DNA of 64,000 nucleotides from Sulfurivermis sp041678005 (GCA_041678005.1 JBAYOW010000009.1:8653-72652); one strand, 5' to 3'; numbered from the stretch's first letter, positions 52,184 through 62,900 are shown. The notes: generated from the letters alone by a model not told the origin. Made by a program: numbers and translations.

Positions 52184-52214
52184 CAGACAGGAACATCTAA
52201 GGAGAGTTTGGTAA

Positions 52215-55200
52215 GTGACTAAATCTACGGTGCACCTCAAGGCAGTGGCCAACAAGATGATTGAAGTTCCATTCCAACCCGCGTCCATGGATATATGGGA
52301 CAAGAAATATCGGCTCAAGACCAAGGACGGTGAGATCATCGATCAGACCATCGATGAGACCTACCAGCGTGTGGCGCGCGCGATTGCCGAGGTCGAGCAA
52401 ACGCCTGAGCTGCGTGATGAGTGGTATGAGCGATTCCTCTGGGCCTTGCGCCAGGGAGCCATTCCTGCTGGCCGCATCACCTCTAATGCCGGTGCGCTGG
52501 CCTACAAACCGGCCACTTCCACCATCAACTGCACGGTGTCCGGCACAGTGCGCGATTCTATGGATGACATTCTTGCCAAGGTGCACGAGGCCGGCCTGAC
52601 GCTGAAGGCCGGCTGTGTTGCGCCAGGCACCTGGGTGCGCACCGAGCATGGTTTGGTTACTGCTGATCAGGCCGTAGCGGAGCGACATCGGAAGATCCTC
52701 AGCTACGACCGCGCAAGTGGGAGCTTTGAGATGCGTCCCATTTTAAGACACATGACGACGCACGTGCCGTGTGAGGAAAATATTCGTATCACCTCCAATG
52801 GCGTCGATCTCACTACTTCCATCAAGCATCCGGTACTGGTCTACCGTAACGGCAAAACAAGTTATGTAAGTGCAGGTGAGGTGCGGGAAGACGATGCGCT
52901 TGTGCATCAGAGCTATGCCTGGACGGCAGCGACTGAGCGTTGGCGTGAGGCGTGGTTTGCCGGTGCTCATCTGGGCGATGGCAGTGCCTGCGGGGAACAC
53001 ATTGACTACAAGCCCAGTCACGCCACCTGGGCGGCACAGGCACGGTTTGCAGGTCAGCATCTGGTCTTTAAGATGCAGGCAGCAGGGCGTGAAGTAGTTG
53101 AGCGCTATACAGAATTTTTCCAGACCTTTTGCGTTTCGCATATCCCGGCAGTTGCTGGCGCAACATCTAATGGTACGCCAGTGTGGGATCACACAGCTGC
53201 CAGTCTTGCGGCCAGCCAGCTTGCTGATCTAATTGACCATCAGATAGTCAATAAAACCACTGAACCACGTGTCCCTGCCTGGGTGGTGGCTCAGCCTGAA
53301 CGCTATTTTCTGCCTTTTCTGGCGGGGTTGATCGATGCCGATGGTATCGTCAGTGACGAGCATGGCAGTGTCACGATAGCCATGCAACGCGCAGACTTTG
53401 CGCAGGAATTGCAGGCCTTGTTGGGCTTGTTTGGCATACATGCAGATATCACCCTGCGCAAGCCGCGCAGTCATGTTCATGCTTGCAGTGGACAGGTGAT
53501 CCGCGATAGTGGTGGTGCTCTGTTGAAGATCAGTGATACTGATTTTCTTGCCGTGGTGGCCGATTATATGGCTGACAGCGGCAAGTGCCATCTTATTCGT
53601 GCGCACACCTCGCAATCGGGTCAGCACGATATTTATCGTCTGCCTGAAAATCTGCAGGCGGCTCTGGCGCAGGAAAATAAACAGTTATCACACGCAGAGC
53701 GACAGACGCTGGGCTTTTATTACGGCTATCATCGCCGTGATTGTGTCAGCCGAATTTGGTTGAATCGTTGGCAGGCACGTTTTCCACACCTTGCGCCGCT
53801 GTTGCGTTTTGCGCGTAGCTTGCGTCCGGTACAGACTATTTCGCGCCACCTGCCGCTGGCAGAAACCTTCTTCGACTTCACCGTGGCAAAGCACAACAAT
53901 TACCTGGCTGGCAATCAGGGCTTGGTGGTGATCCACAACTGTGGCATCGGCTATGAATTCTCTACCCTGCGACCCAAAGGCGCTTTTGTTGCCTGTGCAG
54001 GTGCCTATACCTCTGGCCCGCTGTCGTTCATGGATATCTTCGACAAAATGTGTTTCACCATTTCCTCGGCCGGTGGTCGGCGTGGGGCGCAGATGGCGAC
54101 CTTCGCCATCGGCCATCCAGATGTGATGGATTTCATCCGTGCCAAGCGCGAGGATGGACGCCTGCGTCAGTTCAATCTCTCGTTACTCATAACGCGTGAT
54201 TTTATGGAGGCAGTCAAGAGTGATGCAGACTGGCAACTAGCCTTTCCGTTGCCAGGGAAGGAGGCGGCAGCCGATGGCATCGATCTGGCCGATCGCACAC
54301 AGGTGATTTGGCGTGAATGGCCTACTCATGAAGGTTATATTGTCAACGATGAAGGGCTGGTTGCCTGCCGTATCTATCGCACCATCCGTGCACGTCGGCT
54401 GTGGGACATGATCATGGCCTCAACTTATGATTTTGCCGAGCCTGGTTTCATTCTGATCGATCAATATAACGAGATGAATAACAATTGGTTTTGCGAAAAT
54501 ATCCGCGCTACAAATCCATGTGTAACCGCCGAAACCTGGGTGCAAACGGCCACCGGTCCGCGTCAGGTGAGTGATCTTATTGGTCAGCCTTTTCTCGCTC
54601 GTGTTGATGGCGTTGATCACGCTACTGGTATAGAGGGCTTTTTCCGCACCGCCAGTAAGCCGATAGTGGAGCTGCAAACTGCTGAAGGCTACAGCCTCAA
54701 ACTCACCGCCGACCATCGCGTGCGCCGTGTCACCAATTTCACTAGCTACAATACTGAAACCGCATGGTGTGCTGCAGGTGAGCTGCATGCCGGCGATCGC
54801 GTATTGCTCAATGATCATCGCCCCAACTCCAGTTGGGCTGGCGCCTATGGCCGCGATGAAGGTTATCTGATGGGGCTGTTGCTAGGTGGTGGCAGCCTCA
54901 AGCAAGATGTTGCCGTGCTGTCTGTATGGCAGAGTGCGGCGGTGGCGAACGGCGATTCAATGCCGCTTGCCAGTGGTGTACAGGCAGTTATGGCCGAAGC
55001 ACTGGCCGCTGCACGTAGCCTGGCGCATCACACTGATTTCATTGGCTGGAGCGAGGCAGGTGGTCATGGTGAATATCGCCTGTCCACTGCCGCCATGCAT
55101 GATCTGGCCATTGAGCTGGGTATGACTACCGGCCAAAAAATTATCACCACACGTATGGAGCAGGCCTCCAGCGAGTTCTGCCGTAGCTTGCTGCGCGGCC

Positions 55201-56831
55201 TGTTTGATACTGATGGCTCAGTGCAGGGCAATCAGGTCAAGGGCGTATCCGTGCGCCTGGCTCAGTCTGATCTTGCCACCCTGCAGGCGGCACAGCGTAT
55301 GCTGTTGCGTCTTGGCATCGCCTCTACCCTGTATCGCGATCATCGTGGCGCAGGTTCCAGTTTGCTGCCGGACGGTAAGAACGGCGTGAGTACATGCATC
55401 ACACCAGCACAGCACGAATTGGTCATCAGCGGCGAGAACCTGTTGCATTTTCGTGCACAGATAGGCTTTGCCGATAGCGACAAGGCCGCATGTCTTAACG
55501 CATTGCTAGACAGCAATAAGTGCAGGCTCAACCGTGAGCGCTACACTGCCCGCGTTGCTGCCATCGTGCCGGCAGGCGAGGCAGATGTGTATGACGTGCA
55601 GGTACCTGGTATCAACACTTTCGATGCCAATGGCCTGCATGCCCACAATTGCGGGGAGCAGGGCTTACCGCCTTATGGTTCCTGCTTGCTCGGCTCGGTC
55701 AATCTGACCAGGTTTGTGCGTGACCCATTTACCGAAAAGGCTCGTTTTGATTGGGGGATTTTTCGCGAGACGGTGGCTGTGTTTACCCGTATGCTGGATA
55801 ACGTGGTCGAGATCAACGGCTTGCCGCTGGAGCAGCAGCGTAAGGAGATTACCACCAAGCGTCGTCATGGCATGGGCTATCTTGGCCTCGGCTCTACATT
55901 GACCATGTTGCGGATGAAATATGGCGATGATGATTCCATTGCCTTCAGCGAGCGCATTACACGTGAAATGGCCCTGGTCGGTTGGCGTACGGGTCTTGAG
56001 CTGGCGCGGGAAAAAGGTCCAGCGCCCATTTTGACAGAGGAATTCACTGTTACCGGCGAGATGTTGCGCAAGCGACCGGAGATGAAGCGGGATGGTTATA
56101 AAATAGGCCAAAAAGTAGCCGGTAAAATTCTACATGCACGCTATAGCCGCTATATGCAGCGTATTGCCGAGGTCGAGCCAGAGCTGGTTAATGCACTGGC
56201 CGAGGAAGGTTGCCGCTTTACCCATCACAGCTCCATCGCACCTACCGGCACCATCTCTTTATCCCTGGCCAATAATGCCAGCAACGGCATCGAGCCTTCC
56301 TTTGCCCATCACTATTCGCGCAATGTGATCCGTGAGGGGCGCAAGACCAAAGAAAAGGTCGATGTATTTTCCTTTGAGCTGCTTGCCTATCGTGAGTTGA
56401 TCAACCCGCAGGCGATGCCTTTAGCCGAAAGCCCAGAGCAGCAGTTGCCCGGCTATTTCATTTCTGCCGATGAGGTGACGCCTAAACAGCATGTGGATAT
56501 CCAGGCCGCCGCACAGAAGTGGATCGACTCATCCATTTCCAAGACCGCCAATGTGCCGGCGGATTTTCCTTACGAGGATTTTAAGGATATCTATCTTTAT
56601 GCTTACGAGCAGGAGCTTAAGGGCTGCACAACTTTTCGCTTCAATCCAGAGGCCTTCCAGGGCGTCTTGGTCAAGGAGCAGGATCTGGCCAATACCACTT
56701 ATCGCTTTGAGCTTGAAGATGGCGAGATACTGGATGTAAAGGGTAACGAGGAGATTGAATACGACGGCGAGAAACATACCGCCGCCAATTTATTTGATGC
56801 CATCAAGGAAGGTTATTACGGTAAGTTTTAG
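52215..56831 (+). CDS. nrdJ: Class II (adenosylcobalamin) ribonucleotide reductase NrdJ, with two inteins
   Basis: NrdJ reduces ribonucleotides to deoxyribonucleotides using adenosylcobalamin, so it needs neither oxygen nor strict anoxia. The 1538-residue precursor starts at GTG with AAGGAG upstream. Two inteins (residues 134-575 and 769-1145) leave a 719-residue mature enzyme. Extein landmarks are STINCTVSGTV (N-terminal redox cysteine), FSTLRPKGAFV and the NPCGEQGLPPYGS motif with the thiyl-radical cysteine. The chain ends DAIKEGYYGKF without the usual C-terminal CxxC; that seems to be supplied by the next gene. Both splice junctions must work for function. Confidence 0.93.
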   Translation: MTKSTVHLKAVANKMIEVPFQPASMDIWDKKYRLKTKDGEIIDQTIDETYQRVARAIAEVEQTPELRDEWYERFLWALRQGAIPAGRITSNAGALAYKPATSTINCTVSGTVRDSMDDILAKVHEAGLTLKAGCVAPGTWVRTEHGLVTADQAVAERHRKILSYDRASGSFEMRPILRHMTTHVPCEENIRITSNGVDLTTSIKHPVLVYRNGKTSYVSAGEVREDDALVHQSYAWTAATERWREAWFAGAHLGDGSACGEHIDYKPSHATWAAQARFAGQHLVFKMQAAGREVVERYTEFFQTFCVSHIPAVAGATSNGTPVWDHTAASLAASQLADLIDHQIVNKTTEPRVPAWVVAQPERYFLPFLAGLIDADGIVSDEHGSVTIAMQRADFAQELQALLGLFGIHADITLRKPRSHVHACSGQVIRDSGGALLKISDTDFLAVVADYMADSGKCHLIRAHTSQSGQHDIYRLPENLQAALAQENKQLSHAERQTLGFYYGYHRRDCVSRIWLNRWQARFPHLAPLLRFARSLRPVQTISRHLPLAETFFDFTVAKHNNYLAGNQGLVVIHNCGIGYEFSTLRPKGAFVACAGAYTSGPLSFMDIFDKMCFTISSAGGRRGAQMATFAIGHPDVMDFIRAKREDGRLRQFNLSLLITRDFMEAVKSDADWQLAFPLPGKEAAADGIDLADRTQVIWREWPTHEGYIVNDEGLVACRIYRTIRARRLWDMIMASTYDFAEPGFILIDQYNEMNNNWFCENIRATNPCVTAETWVQTATGPRQVSDLIGQPFLARVDGVDHATGIEGFFRTASKPIVELQTAEGYSLKLTADHRVRRVTNFTSYNTETAWCAAGELHAGDRVLLNDHRPNSSWAGAYGRDEGYLMGLLLGGGSLKQDVAVLSVWQSAAVANGDSMPLASGVQAVMAEALAAARSLAHHTDFIGWSEAGGHGEYRLSTAAMHDLAIELGMTTGQKIITTRMEQASSEFCRSLLRGLFDTDGSVQGNQVKGVSVRLAQSDLATLQAAQRMLLRLGIASTLYRDHRGAGSSLLPDGKNGVSTCITPAQHELVISGENLLHFRAQIGFADSDKAACLNALLDSNKCRLNRERYTARVAAIVPAGEADVYDVQVPGINTFDANGLHAHNCGEQGLPPYGSCLLGSVNLTRFVRDPFTEKARFDWGIFRETVAVFTRMLDNVVEINGLPLEQQRKEITTKRRHGMGYLGLGSTLTMLRMKYGDDDSIAFSERITREMALVGWRTGLELAREKGPAPILTEEFTVTGEMLRKRPEMKRDGYKIGQKVAGKILHARYSRYMQRIAEVEPELVNALAEEGCRFTHHSSIAPTGTISLSLANNASNGIEPSFAHHYSRNVIREGRKTKEKVDVFSFELLAYRELINPQAMPLAESPEQQLPGYFISADEVTPKQHVDIQAAAQKWIDSSISKTANVPADFPYEDFKDIYLYAYEQELKGCTTFRFNPEAFQGVLVKEQDLANTTYRFELEDGEILDVKGNEEIEYDGEKHTAANLFDAIKEGYYGKF
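52614..53939 (+). mobile_element. Intein 1 in NrdJ (with apparently intact LAGLIDADG endonuclease)
   Basis: This 442-residue intein lies between LTLKAG and CGIGYEFS. Block A begins CVAPGTWVRTEHG, block B is TSIKHPVLV, block F is ETFFDFTVAKHNNYLAG, and it ends VVIHN followed by Cys+1. The endonuclease has both acidic motifs: WFAGAHLGDGS and FLAGLIDADGIV. It is therefore probably able to cut an empty nrdJ allele and spread. Confidence 0.92.
54519..55649 (+). mobile_element. Intein 2 in NrdJ at the catalytic cysteine (endonuclease probably inactive)
   Basis: This 377-residue intein is inserted in NP/CGEQ, directly before the thiyl-radical cysteine. Block A is CVTAETWVQTATG, block B is LTADHRV, block F is ADVYDVQVPGINTF, and it ends LHAHN before Cys+1. 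Endonuclease motif 1 reads YLMGLLLGGGSL, with glycine where the catalytic aspartate (GDG) is expected, while motif 2 (LLRGLFDTDGSV) is intact. Splicing residues look normal, but DNA cleavage is probably lost. Confidence 0.9.
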
Positions 56832-56843
56832 AGGAATAAATCC

Positions 56844-57545
56844 ATGACTATCAAAATTGCAAAAAAAATTGTTGGTTATAGCGTTGTCATGGAAGATGAC
56901 AAGCAAAACCTGCCTGAAGTGACTCCCGAGGTCAAGCAGGAGAGCAAGATTGTCCATCTGACCGAGGCATTGGAGCGACCGGAGATGCTGCTCGGCTCCA
57001 CTTACAAGATCAAGACACCACTATCTGAGCATTCACTCTATGTCACTATCAATGACGTGGTTTTAAATCAAGGCACCGACCATGAACTGCGGCGTCCTTT
57101 CGAGATCTTTATCAACTCGAAGAATATGGATCACTTTCAGTGGATCGTCGCCCTGACACGCATTATCTCTGCTGTCTTCAGAAAAGGCGGCGATGTCACC
57201 TTTCTGGTGGAAGAGCTGCACTCGGTATTCGACCCGCGTGGTGGCTATTTCAAGAAGGGCGGAAAATACATGCCATCATTGGTAGCCGAGATAGGCGATG
57301 CCATCGAATGTCACCTGCGCATGATTGGGTTGTTGAAAGACCATGAGCTCGACGAACACCAACGCAAGCTGATCGATGAAAAGCGTGCCCAGTTCGAATC
57401 CTCGGCCAAAAACAGGGAAGCCGCAGCGGAGAGTAATGGATTTCCAGCAGGCGCACAGCTCTGTGCCAAGTGCAACACCAAGGCCATGATCCAGATGGAC
57501 GGCTGCATGACTTGTTTGAATTGTGGTGATTCCAAGTGTGGCTGA
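56844..57545 (+). CDS. nrdJ2: NrdJb-like class II reductase partner (TSCPD domain, Cys-rich tail)
   Basis: This 233-residue protein starts 12 bp after nrdJ. The middle resembles the TSCPD domain found at the C-terminus of many class II reductases (LYVTINDVVLNQGTDHELRR, EIFINSKNMDHFQWIVALTR). The last 27 residues are cysteine-rich (CAKC, CMTCLNCGDSKC) and could bind zinc and relay electrons to the active site. It corresponds to the split NrdJa/NrdJb arrangement known in Pseudomonas. The symbol is provisional. Confidence 0.85.
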   Translation: MTIKIAKKIVGYSVVMEDDKQNLPEVTPEVKQESKIVHLTEALERPEMLLGSTYKIKTPLSEHSLYVTINDVVLNQGTDHELRRPFEIFINSKNMDHFQWIVALTRIISAVFRKGGDVTFLVEELHSVFDPRGGYFKKGGKYMPSLVAEIGDAIECHLRMIGLLKDHELDEHQRKLIDEKRAQFESSAKNREAAAESNGFPAGAQLCAKCNTKAMIQMDGCMTCLNCGDSKCG

Positions 57546-57564
57546 AGTTTTATAGTTTTTATTC

Positions 57565-59439
57565 ATGACAGCGCGAGGGGTTCTGGAATTACTTGCGCCG
57601 GCAAAAAATGCTGCGTTTGGCATTGAGGCGATCAATCATGGTGCCGATGCGGTGTATATCGGTGGGCCATCGTTTGGTGCACGCGCCGCTGCGGGCAACA
57701 CGATTGCTGATATTGCCAGTTTAGCAGAATATGCCCAGCGTTATTCAGCCCAGGTGTTTGTTGCCCTCAACACTATTCTCAAGGATGAAGAACTAGAACC
57801 AGCGCGGCAGCTGGCCTGGCAGGTTTATGAGGCTGGTGCCGATGCGCTGATCATTCAGGACATGGGTCTGCTGGAGCTGGACTTGCCGCCGTTGGCCCTG
57901 CATGCCAGCACGCAAACCGACAATCGTAGCTTCGAGAAGGTACAGTTTCTTGAGCAGGTTGGCTTTTCTCGGGTGGTGCTGGCGCGTGAATTGTCGTTGA
58001 CGCAAATCCATAAAATCGCCGCAGGCACCAAGGTCGAACTTGAGTTTTTTGTCCACGGCGCGCTATGTGTCAGTTACAGCGGCCAGTGTTATGTCAGTCA
58101 TGCACAAACCGGCCGCAGCGCCAATCGTGGCGAGTGTTCACAGATGTGTCGCCTGCCTTTTTCGTTGACTGATGGTTCCGGTCAGCTCATCGTGCAAGAC
58201 CGTCACCTGCTCTCGCCCAAAGACAATAATCAAAGTGCCAATCTGCGTGCCCTGGCAGAGGCTGGCGTGCGTTCATTCAAGATCGAAGGAAGGCTGAAAG
58301 ATCTAGCCTACGTCAAGAATATTACCGCGCACTATCGCACACTGCTGGATGAGATCATCGAACAGCAACCGCATTATCAAGCCTCATCTAGCGGCCGCTG
58401 CCGGTTCTTTTTTCAGCCGCAGCCGGAGAAGAGCTTCAATCGTGGCTTTACTGATTATTTTGCCAACCAGCGACATGAGGATCTGCTGGCATTGGATAGT
58501 CCAAAGTTTGTCGGCGAGCTCATCGGTGAAGTCAGCCGCCTGGGTCCGACCTGGTTTGATGTGGACAGCAAGCTTGAACTGCACAATGGCGATGGCCTGA
58601 GTTGGTATGACGCCAGTCAGGAGCTTGTTGGTGTGCGGATCAACCGTGTTGAAGGGCAGCGTTTATATCCTGCCGAAAAAAACATCTTGCCCGTCGCAGG
58701 TACGCAGATCTTTCGCAATCATGATCAGGCGTTTGAGCGTGTGCTGGAGAAAAAATCTGCCGAGCGCAGGATAGTCGTACAAATCAGGTTTGTTGAAACC
58801 AAAAGTGGCTTTGCCCTGTATTTGACAGATGAAAAAAATATTTCCGTCGTCTCCGAGTTGGTGCAGGAGAAGCAGCAGGCCAGGGACAAACTGCGTGTCG
58901 AGACCAGTTTGCGTGAGCAGCTAGCCAAGTTGGGCGAGACGATTTTTAGTGCTGGCAAAATCGAGTTGGAGTTGACCATGCCATGGTTTTTGCCAGTGAG
59001 TGCGGTAAATGCCATGCGGCGTGATGCCGTGGCTAAGTTGGAAGAGGCGCGCCGTGCGGCCTATCGTCGACCGAAGCGGGCAGTGGCAGTTGAGCCACCA
59101 GCGGTTTATCCACAGCATGAGCTTTCCTATTTGGGAAATGTGTTGAATCAGCGGGCGCGTGATTTTTATGCCCGTCATGGTGTCAGGCTGATCGCTGCAG
59201 CCTATGAGAGCAATCAGGAGCATGGCGAGGTATCCTTGATGATCACCAAGCATTGTGTGCGCTATAGCTTCAATCTTTGCCCCAGGCAGGTGAAGGGGAT
59301 TAAGCCTGATCCGATGACTTTGATTAGCGCAGGTGAAAATCTGCGACTTGAGTTTGATTGCAAGAGTTGTGAGATGCATGTGATTGGCAATTTGCGACCA
59401 GAGCAAGCAAAGTTGACTAATTTGCAGATATGCAAGTGA
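57565..59439 (+). CDS. rlhA: U32-family rRNA hydroxylation protein RlhA-like
   Basis: The 624-residue protein has the U32 signature (ELEFFVHGALCVSYSGQCY, then SANRGECSQMCRLPF with the cysteines proposed to hold an Fe-S cluster). The long C-terminal extension is typical of RlhA (YdcP), which hydroxylates C2501 of 23S rRNA. The shorter U32 relatives TrhP/YegQ and UbiU/V lack it. RlhA activity uses prephenate-derived metabolites in E. coli. It lies 20 bp after nrdJb on the same strand. Confidence 0.84.
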   Translation: MTARGVLELLAPAKNAAFGIEAINHGADAVYIGGPSFGARAAAGNTIADIASLAEYAQRYSAQVFVALNTILKDEELEPARQLAWQVYEAGADALIIQDMGLLELDLPPLALHASTQTDNRSFEKVQFLEQVGFSRVVLARELSLTQIHKIAAGTKVELEFFVHGALCVSYSGQCYVSHAQTGRSANRGECSQMCRLPFSLTDGSGQLIVQDRHLLSPKDNNQSANLRALAEAGVRSFKIEGRLKDLAYVKNITAHYRTLLDEIIEQQPHYQASSSGRCRFFFQPQPEKSFNRGFTDYFANQRHEDLLALDSPKFVGELIGEVSRLGPTWFDVDSKLELHNGDGLSWYDASQELVGVRINRVEGQRLYPAEKNILPVAGTQIFRNHDQAFERVLEKKSAERRIVVQIRFVETKSGFALYLTDEKNISVVSELVQEKQQARDKLRVETSLREQLAKLGETIFSAGKIELELTMPWFLPVSAVNAMRRDAVAKLEEARRAAYRRPKRAVAVEPPAVYPQHELSYLGNVLNQRARDFYARHGVRLIAAAYESNQEHGEVSLMITKHCVRYSFNLCPRQVKGIKPDPMTLISAGENLRLEFDCKSCEMHVIGNLRPEQAKLTNLQICK

Positions 59440-59440
59440 G

Positions 59441-59812
59441 ATGAGGCGTGGAATTATGTTGCGATTATTGCAGGTGTTAGTTTTGCCGTTGCTGTTGGGC
59501 AATGTGCTTGCCGAGGATTTTTTGCGTGACAAGGACGAGGTGGAGAGCATGCTCAAGGGCGCCACACTGCAAGGCACTTATTTGCGCACCGGGTCATCTT
59601 ATACACTGGAGTTTCGTGCGGATGGTACGCTGCTGAACAAGAGCGGTGCGTCGGCACGGTGGTGGGTCAATGAGCATGGTCAGTATTGTCGTGAGTGGCT
59701 AAGCGGCAAGCTGGCTGGTAATCAGGCCTGCATGGATCTGCAACGCGATGGGCAACAGATCCGTCTTTATGCCAATGGCAAGCAGGTGGCCGAAGGCGAG
59801 TTGCATCGCTGA
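59441..59812 (+). CDS. Small secreted hypothetical protein
   Basis: This 123-residue protein has a signal peptide (MLRLLQVLVLPLLLGNVLA). A mature domain of about 95 residues contains YTLEFRADGTLLNKSGASAR and one cysteine pair (YCREW, NQACMDL) that may form a disulfide. I do not recognise the family, though the pattern resembles small periplasmic lipocalin-like proteins. ATG at 59456, with GTGGA upstream, is an equally likely start. It nearly abuts the rlhA-like gene. Confidence 0.65.
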   Translation: MRRGIMLRLLQVLVLPLLLGNVLAEDFLRDKDEVESMLKGATLQGTYLRTGSSYTLEFRADGTLLNKSGASARWWVNEHGQYCREWLSGKLAGNQACMDLQRDGQQIRLYANGKQVAEGELHR

Positions 59813-59905
59813 GGTGTTGTCTCTGCTATGGTCAAACCACCCAGCTTTTTGTTCTGCGTGTTACACTGCATGCTTGTCTGAACCCATCACCCATGGCCAA
59901 AGCCG

Positions 59906-62900
59906 ATGAGCAGCAACAGCCCGGTTCGCATTCGCGAAATCCCCTACAATTACACCTCTTTTTCTGACCGCGAGATCGTCATTCGTTTCATCGGTGAGGA
60001 GATGTGGCAGGTCTTGAATCGTCTGCGTGCCGAGCGTGTCACGGGGCGTTCGGCACGGATGTTGTTCGAGGTTTTGGGTGATATGTGGGTAATCACACGT
60101 AACCCCTTCATTCAGGATGATCTGATCGCCAATCGCAAACGCTGGAATTCATTGGTGCAAACCCTGCATCAACGCCTCGATCAGATCGTTGCCCGTGCCA
60201 ATGGCAATGAGCTGGCTCTGCAATTGGCAGCAGGCGCACGCATTGCTGTGCGCAAATTTGAAACCTGGTTATCCGCTTTGGGCGAGCGTCGCCGTCAGGT
60301 GCAGCGCCGATTGGTGCGTCTGACGCGCAAGGACAATATTCAATTCGATGGTCTTGCGCGCGTCTCGCATGTCACCGATGCCTCTGACTGGCGTGTGGAA
60401 TATCCATTTGTGGTGATCACGCCAGATAGCGAGCAGGAGGTGGCTGGTATCGTCAAGGCCTGTATCGAGCTGGGTTTGACAGTGATCCCGCGTGGGGGTG
60501 GTACGGGTTATACCGGCGGTGCCGTGCCGCTGTATGCCGATTCTGCAGTCATCAATACGGAAAAATTGTTGCAGCTAGGTGAGGTGGAGAGTGTCGCCTT
60601 GCCTGGTGTGGCCGAACCGCTACCTACGGTATTTGTCGAGGCTGGCGTGGTCACGCGGCGGGTGGCTGAGCGAGCCGAGGCTGCGGGTTATGTGTTTGCG
60701 GTTGATCCCACCTCGCAGGATGCCTCCTGTATCGGCGGCAATATAGCGATGAATGCTGGTGGCAAGAAGGCAGTGTTGTGGGGAACTACATTGGATAATC
60801 TGGCCTGGTGGCGCATGGTTACGCCGACAGCCGACTGGCTGGAGGTGGAGCGTCTTAACCATGACCTCGGCAAGATCCATGAGCAGGAGTTTGCCGAGTT
60901 TCGCCTCACGCGCTTTGCCCCGGATGGCAAGACGATTATTGGCGAGCCTGGCACTTTGCGTATCTCCAGCGATGAGTTACGTAAGCCCGGACTGGGCAAG
61001 GATGTGACCAATAAATTTCTCGGTGGCCTGCCTGGGGTGCAAAAGGAAGGTTGTGATGGCCTGATCACCTCAGCGCGTTTTATCCTGCATCAGATGCCAA
61101 AATATATCCGCACGGTGTGCCTGGAGTTTTTTGGTGCCGATCTGCGCCATGCGGTACCGGCTATCGTCGAGATTAAGGATTATGTTGATGATCTGTCTGA
61201 TGTGGTGTTGGCAGGTCTTGAACATCTAGATGAGCGCTATGTGCGGGCAGTAAATTACAGTACTAAAGCGCCGCGCAAGGAATTACCCAAGATGGTCTTG
61301 CTGGCGGATATCGCTGGTGATGATGAGGATGCCGTGGCAGCTGCCGCCTCGGCCGTGGTGCGTCTGGCAAATGCCCGCGAGGCCGAAGGCTTTATTGCCG
61401 TCAGCCCCGAAGCACGCCATCACTTCTGGTTGACGCGTGCGCGTACAGCTGCAATTGCTGCTCACACCAATGCCTTCAAGCTGAATGAGGATGTGGTGAT
61501 CCCATTGGCGCGACTGGCTGAATATAGTGAGGGCATCGAGCGCATCAACATTGAACAGTCAACGCATAACAAGCTGCAGATGATCGATGCAGTGTTGGCA
61601 TATCTGTCGGACAAGTTGCCAGAGCTGGAAACCATTTCCGGCTATCAGCACAGCGCGGAAAATGATGCCATCATCGCGGACAAACAGCAGGCAGCACGTG
61701 AGTTGCTGTTGTCTGTACAGCAACGTTGGCAGCAATTATTAGCACAGATCGATATGCCCGTGGTGGAGTTGCCAGGGCTGGTCGATAATGGCTTGTTGGC
61801 AACTGCAAAGCAGGGCGATACCCTGTTCAACCTGTTGCAGCGGCGCGACTTACGTATTTCATATCGACGTGAAGTCGAGCGACCGTTGAAGGAGATCTTC
61901 TCTGGCCGCGATCTGGCGGCGGTGTGTGCACGGCTGGATGCCATTCACGCCCAGATTCGCGCCAGCCGACTATTTGTAGCCACCCATATGCATGCCGGTG
62001 ATGGCAATGTGCATACCAATATACCGGTGCACTCCAGTGATTACGCCATGATGCAGGAGGCCGAACGCGTGGTTGAACGCATCATGGCGCTAGCGGAATC
62101 CCTGGGTGGTGTGATTTCAGGCGAGCATGGCATTGGCATTACCAAGTTTCAGTTCTTGCATGCCGCTACCGTAACGGCATTTGCCGATTACAAGCAGATG
62201 GTGGATCCACAGGGACACTTCAATCGTGGCAAATTGCTCGCCGGGGCTGGACTTGATAATGCCTACACGCCTTCGCTGCGCCTGTTGCAGCAGGAGGCCT
62301 TGATCCTGGAGGCGAGCGAGATGGATCAGCTCAACTCGATGGTCAAGGACTGTTTGCGTTGTGGCAAGTGCAAGCCAGTGTGCAGCACCCACGTGCCGCA
62401 GGCCAATCTATTGTATTCCCCGCGTAACAAGATCCTTGCCACCGGCCTGATTGTTGAGGCATTTCTTTACGAGGATCAGACCAGGCGAGGGATCTCTCTG
62501 CGACATTTTGCCGAGATGAATGATGTCGCGGATCACTGTACGGTCTGTCATCGTTGTCTTGCGCCTTGCCCGGTCAATATCGATTTTGGTGATGTGACGA
62601 TCCTGATGCGCAACATTTTGCGTGCCCGTGGTCAAAAACGACGCAATTTAGGCACTGCCTTGTCGATGGCTTTTCTCAATGCCACCGATCCACGCACGAT
62701 AAAATTGATGCGTAAGACGATGATCCAATGGGGTTATGCCGCCCAGCAGCTGGGCTATCGCCTGTTCAGGCGGGCAGGTCTGCTCGGTCGTGGACGGCCG
62801 CAAGCTACTACTGGCCCGATGACGGTGCGCACCCAGGTGATAAATTTTATCAAAAAGCCGATGCCAGCCAATCTTCCTGCCCAGCCCATGCGCAGCCTGT

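Noticed and set aside
52126..52214. Cobalamin riboswitch upstream of nrdJ
   Set aside because: A B12 riboswitch would suit the enzyme, but I cannot find the conserved B12-box bases, and the region is shorter than a class I element. The interleaved repeats are reported as a separate structure.
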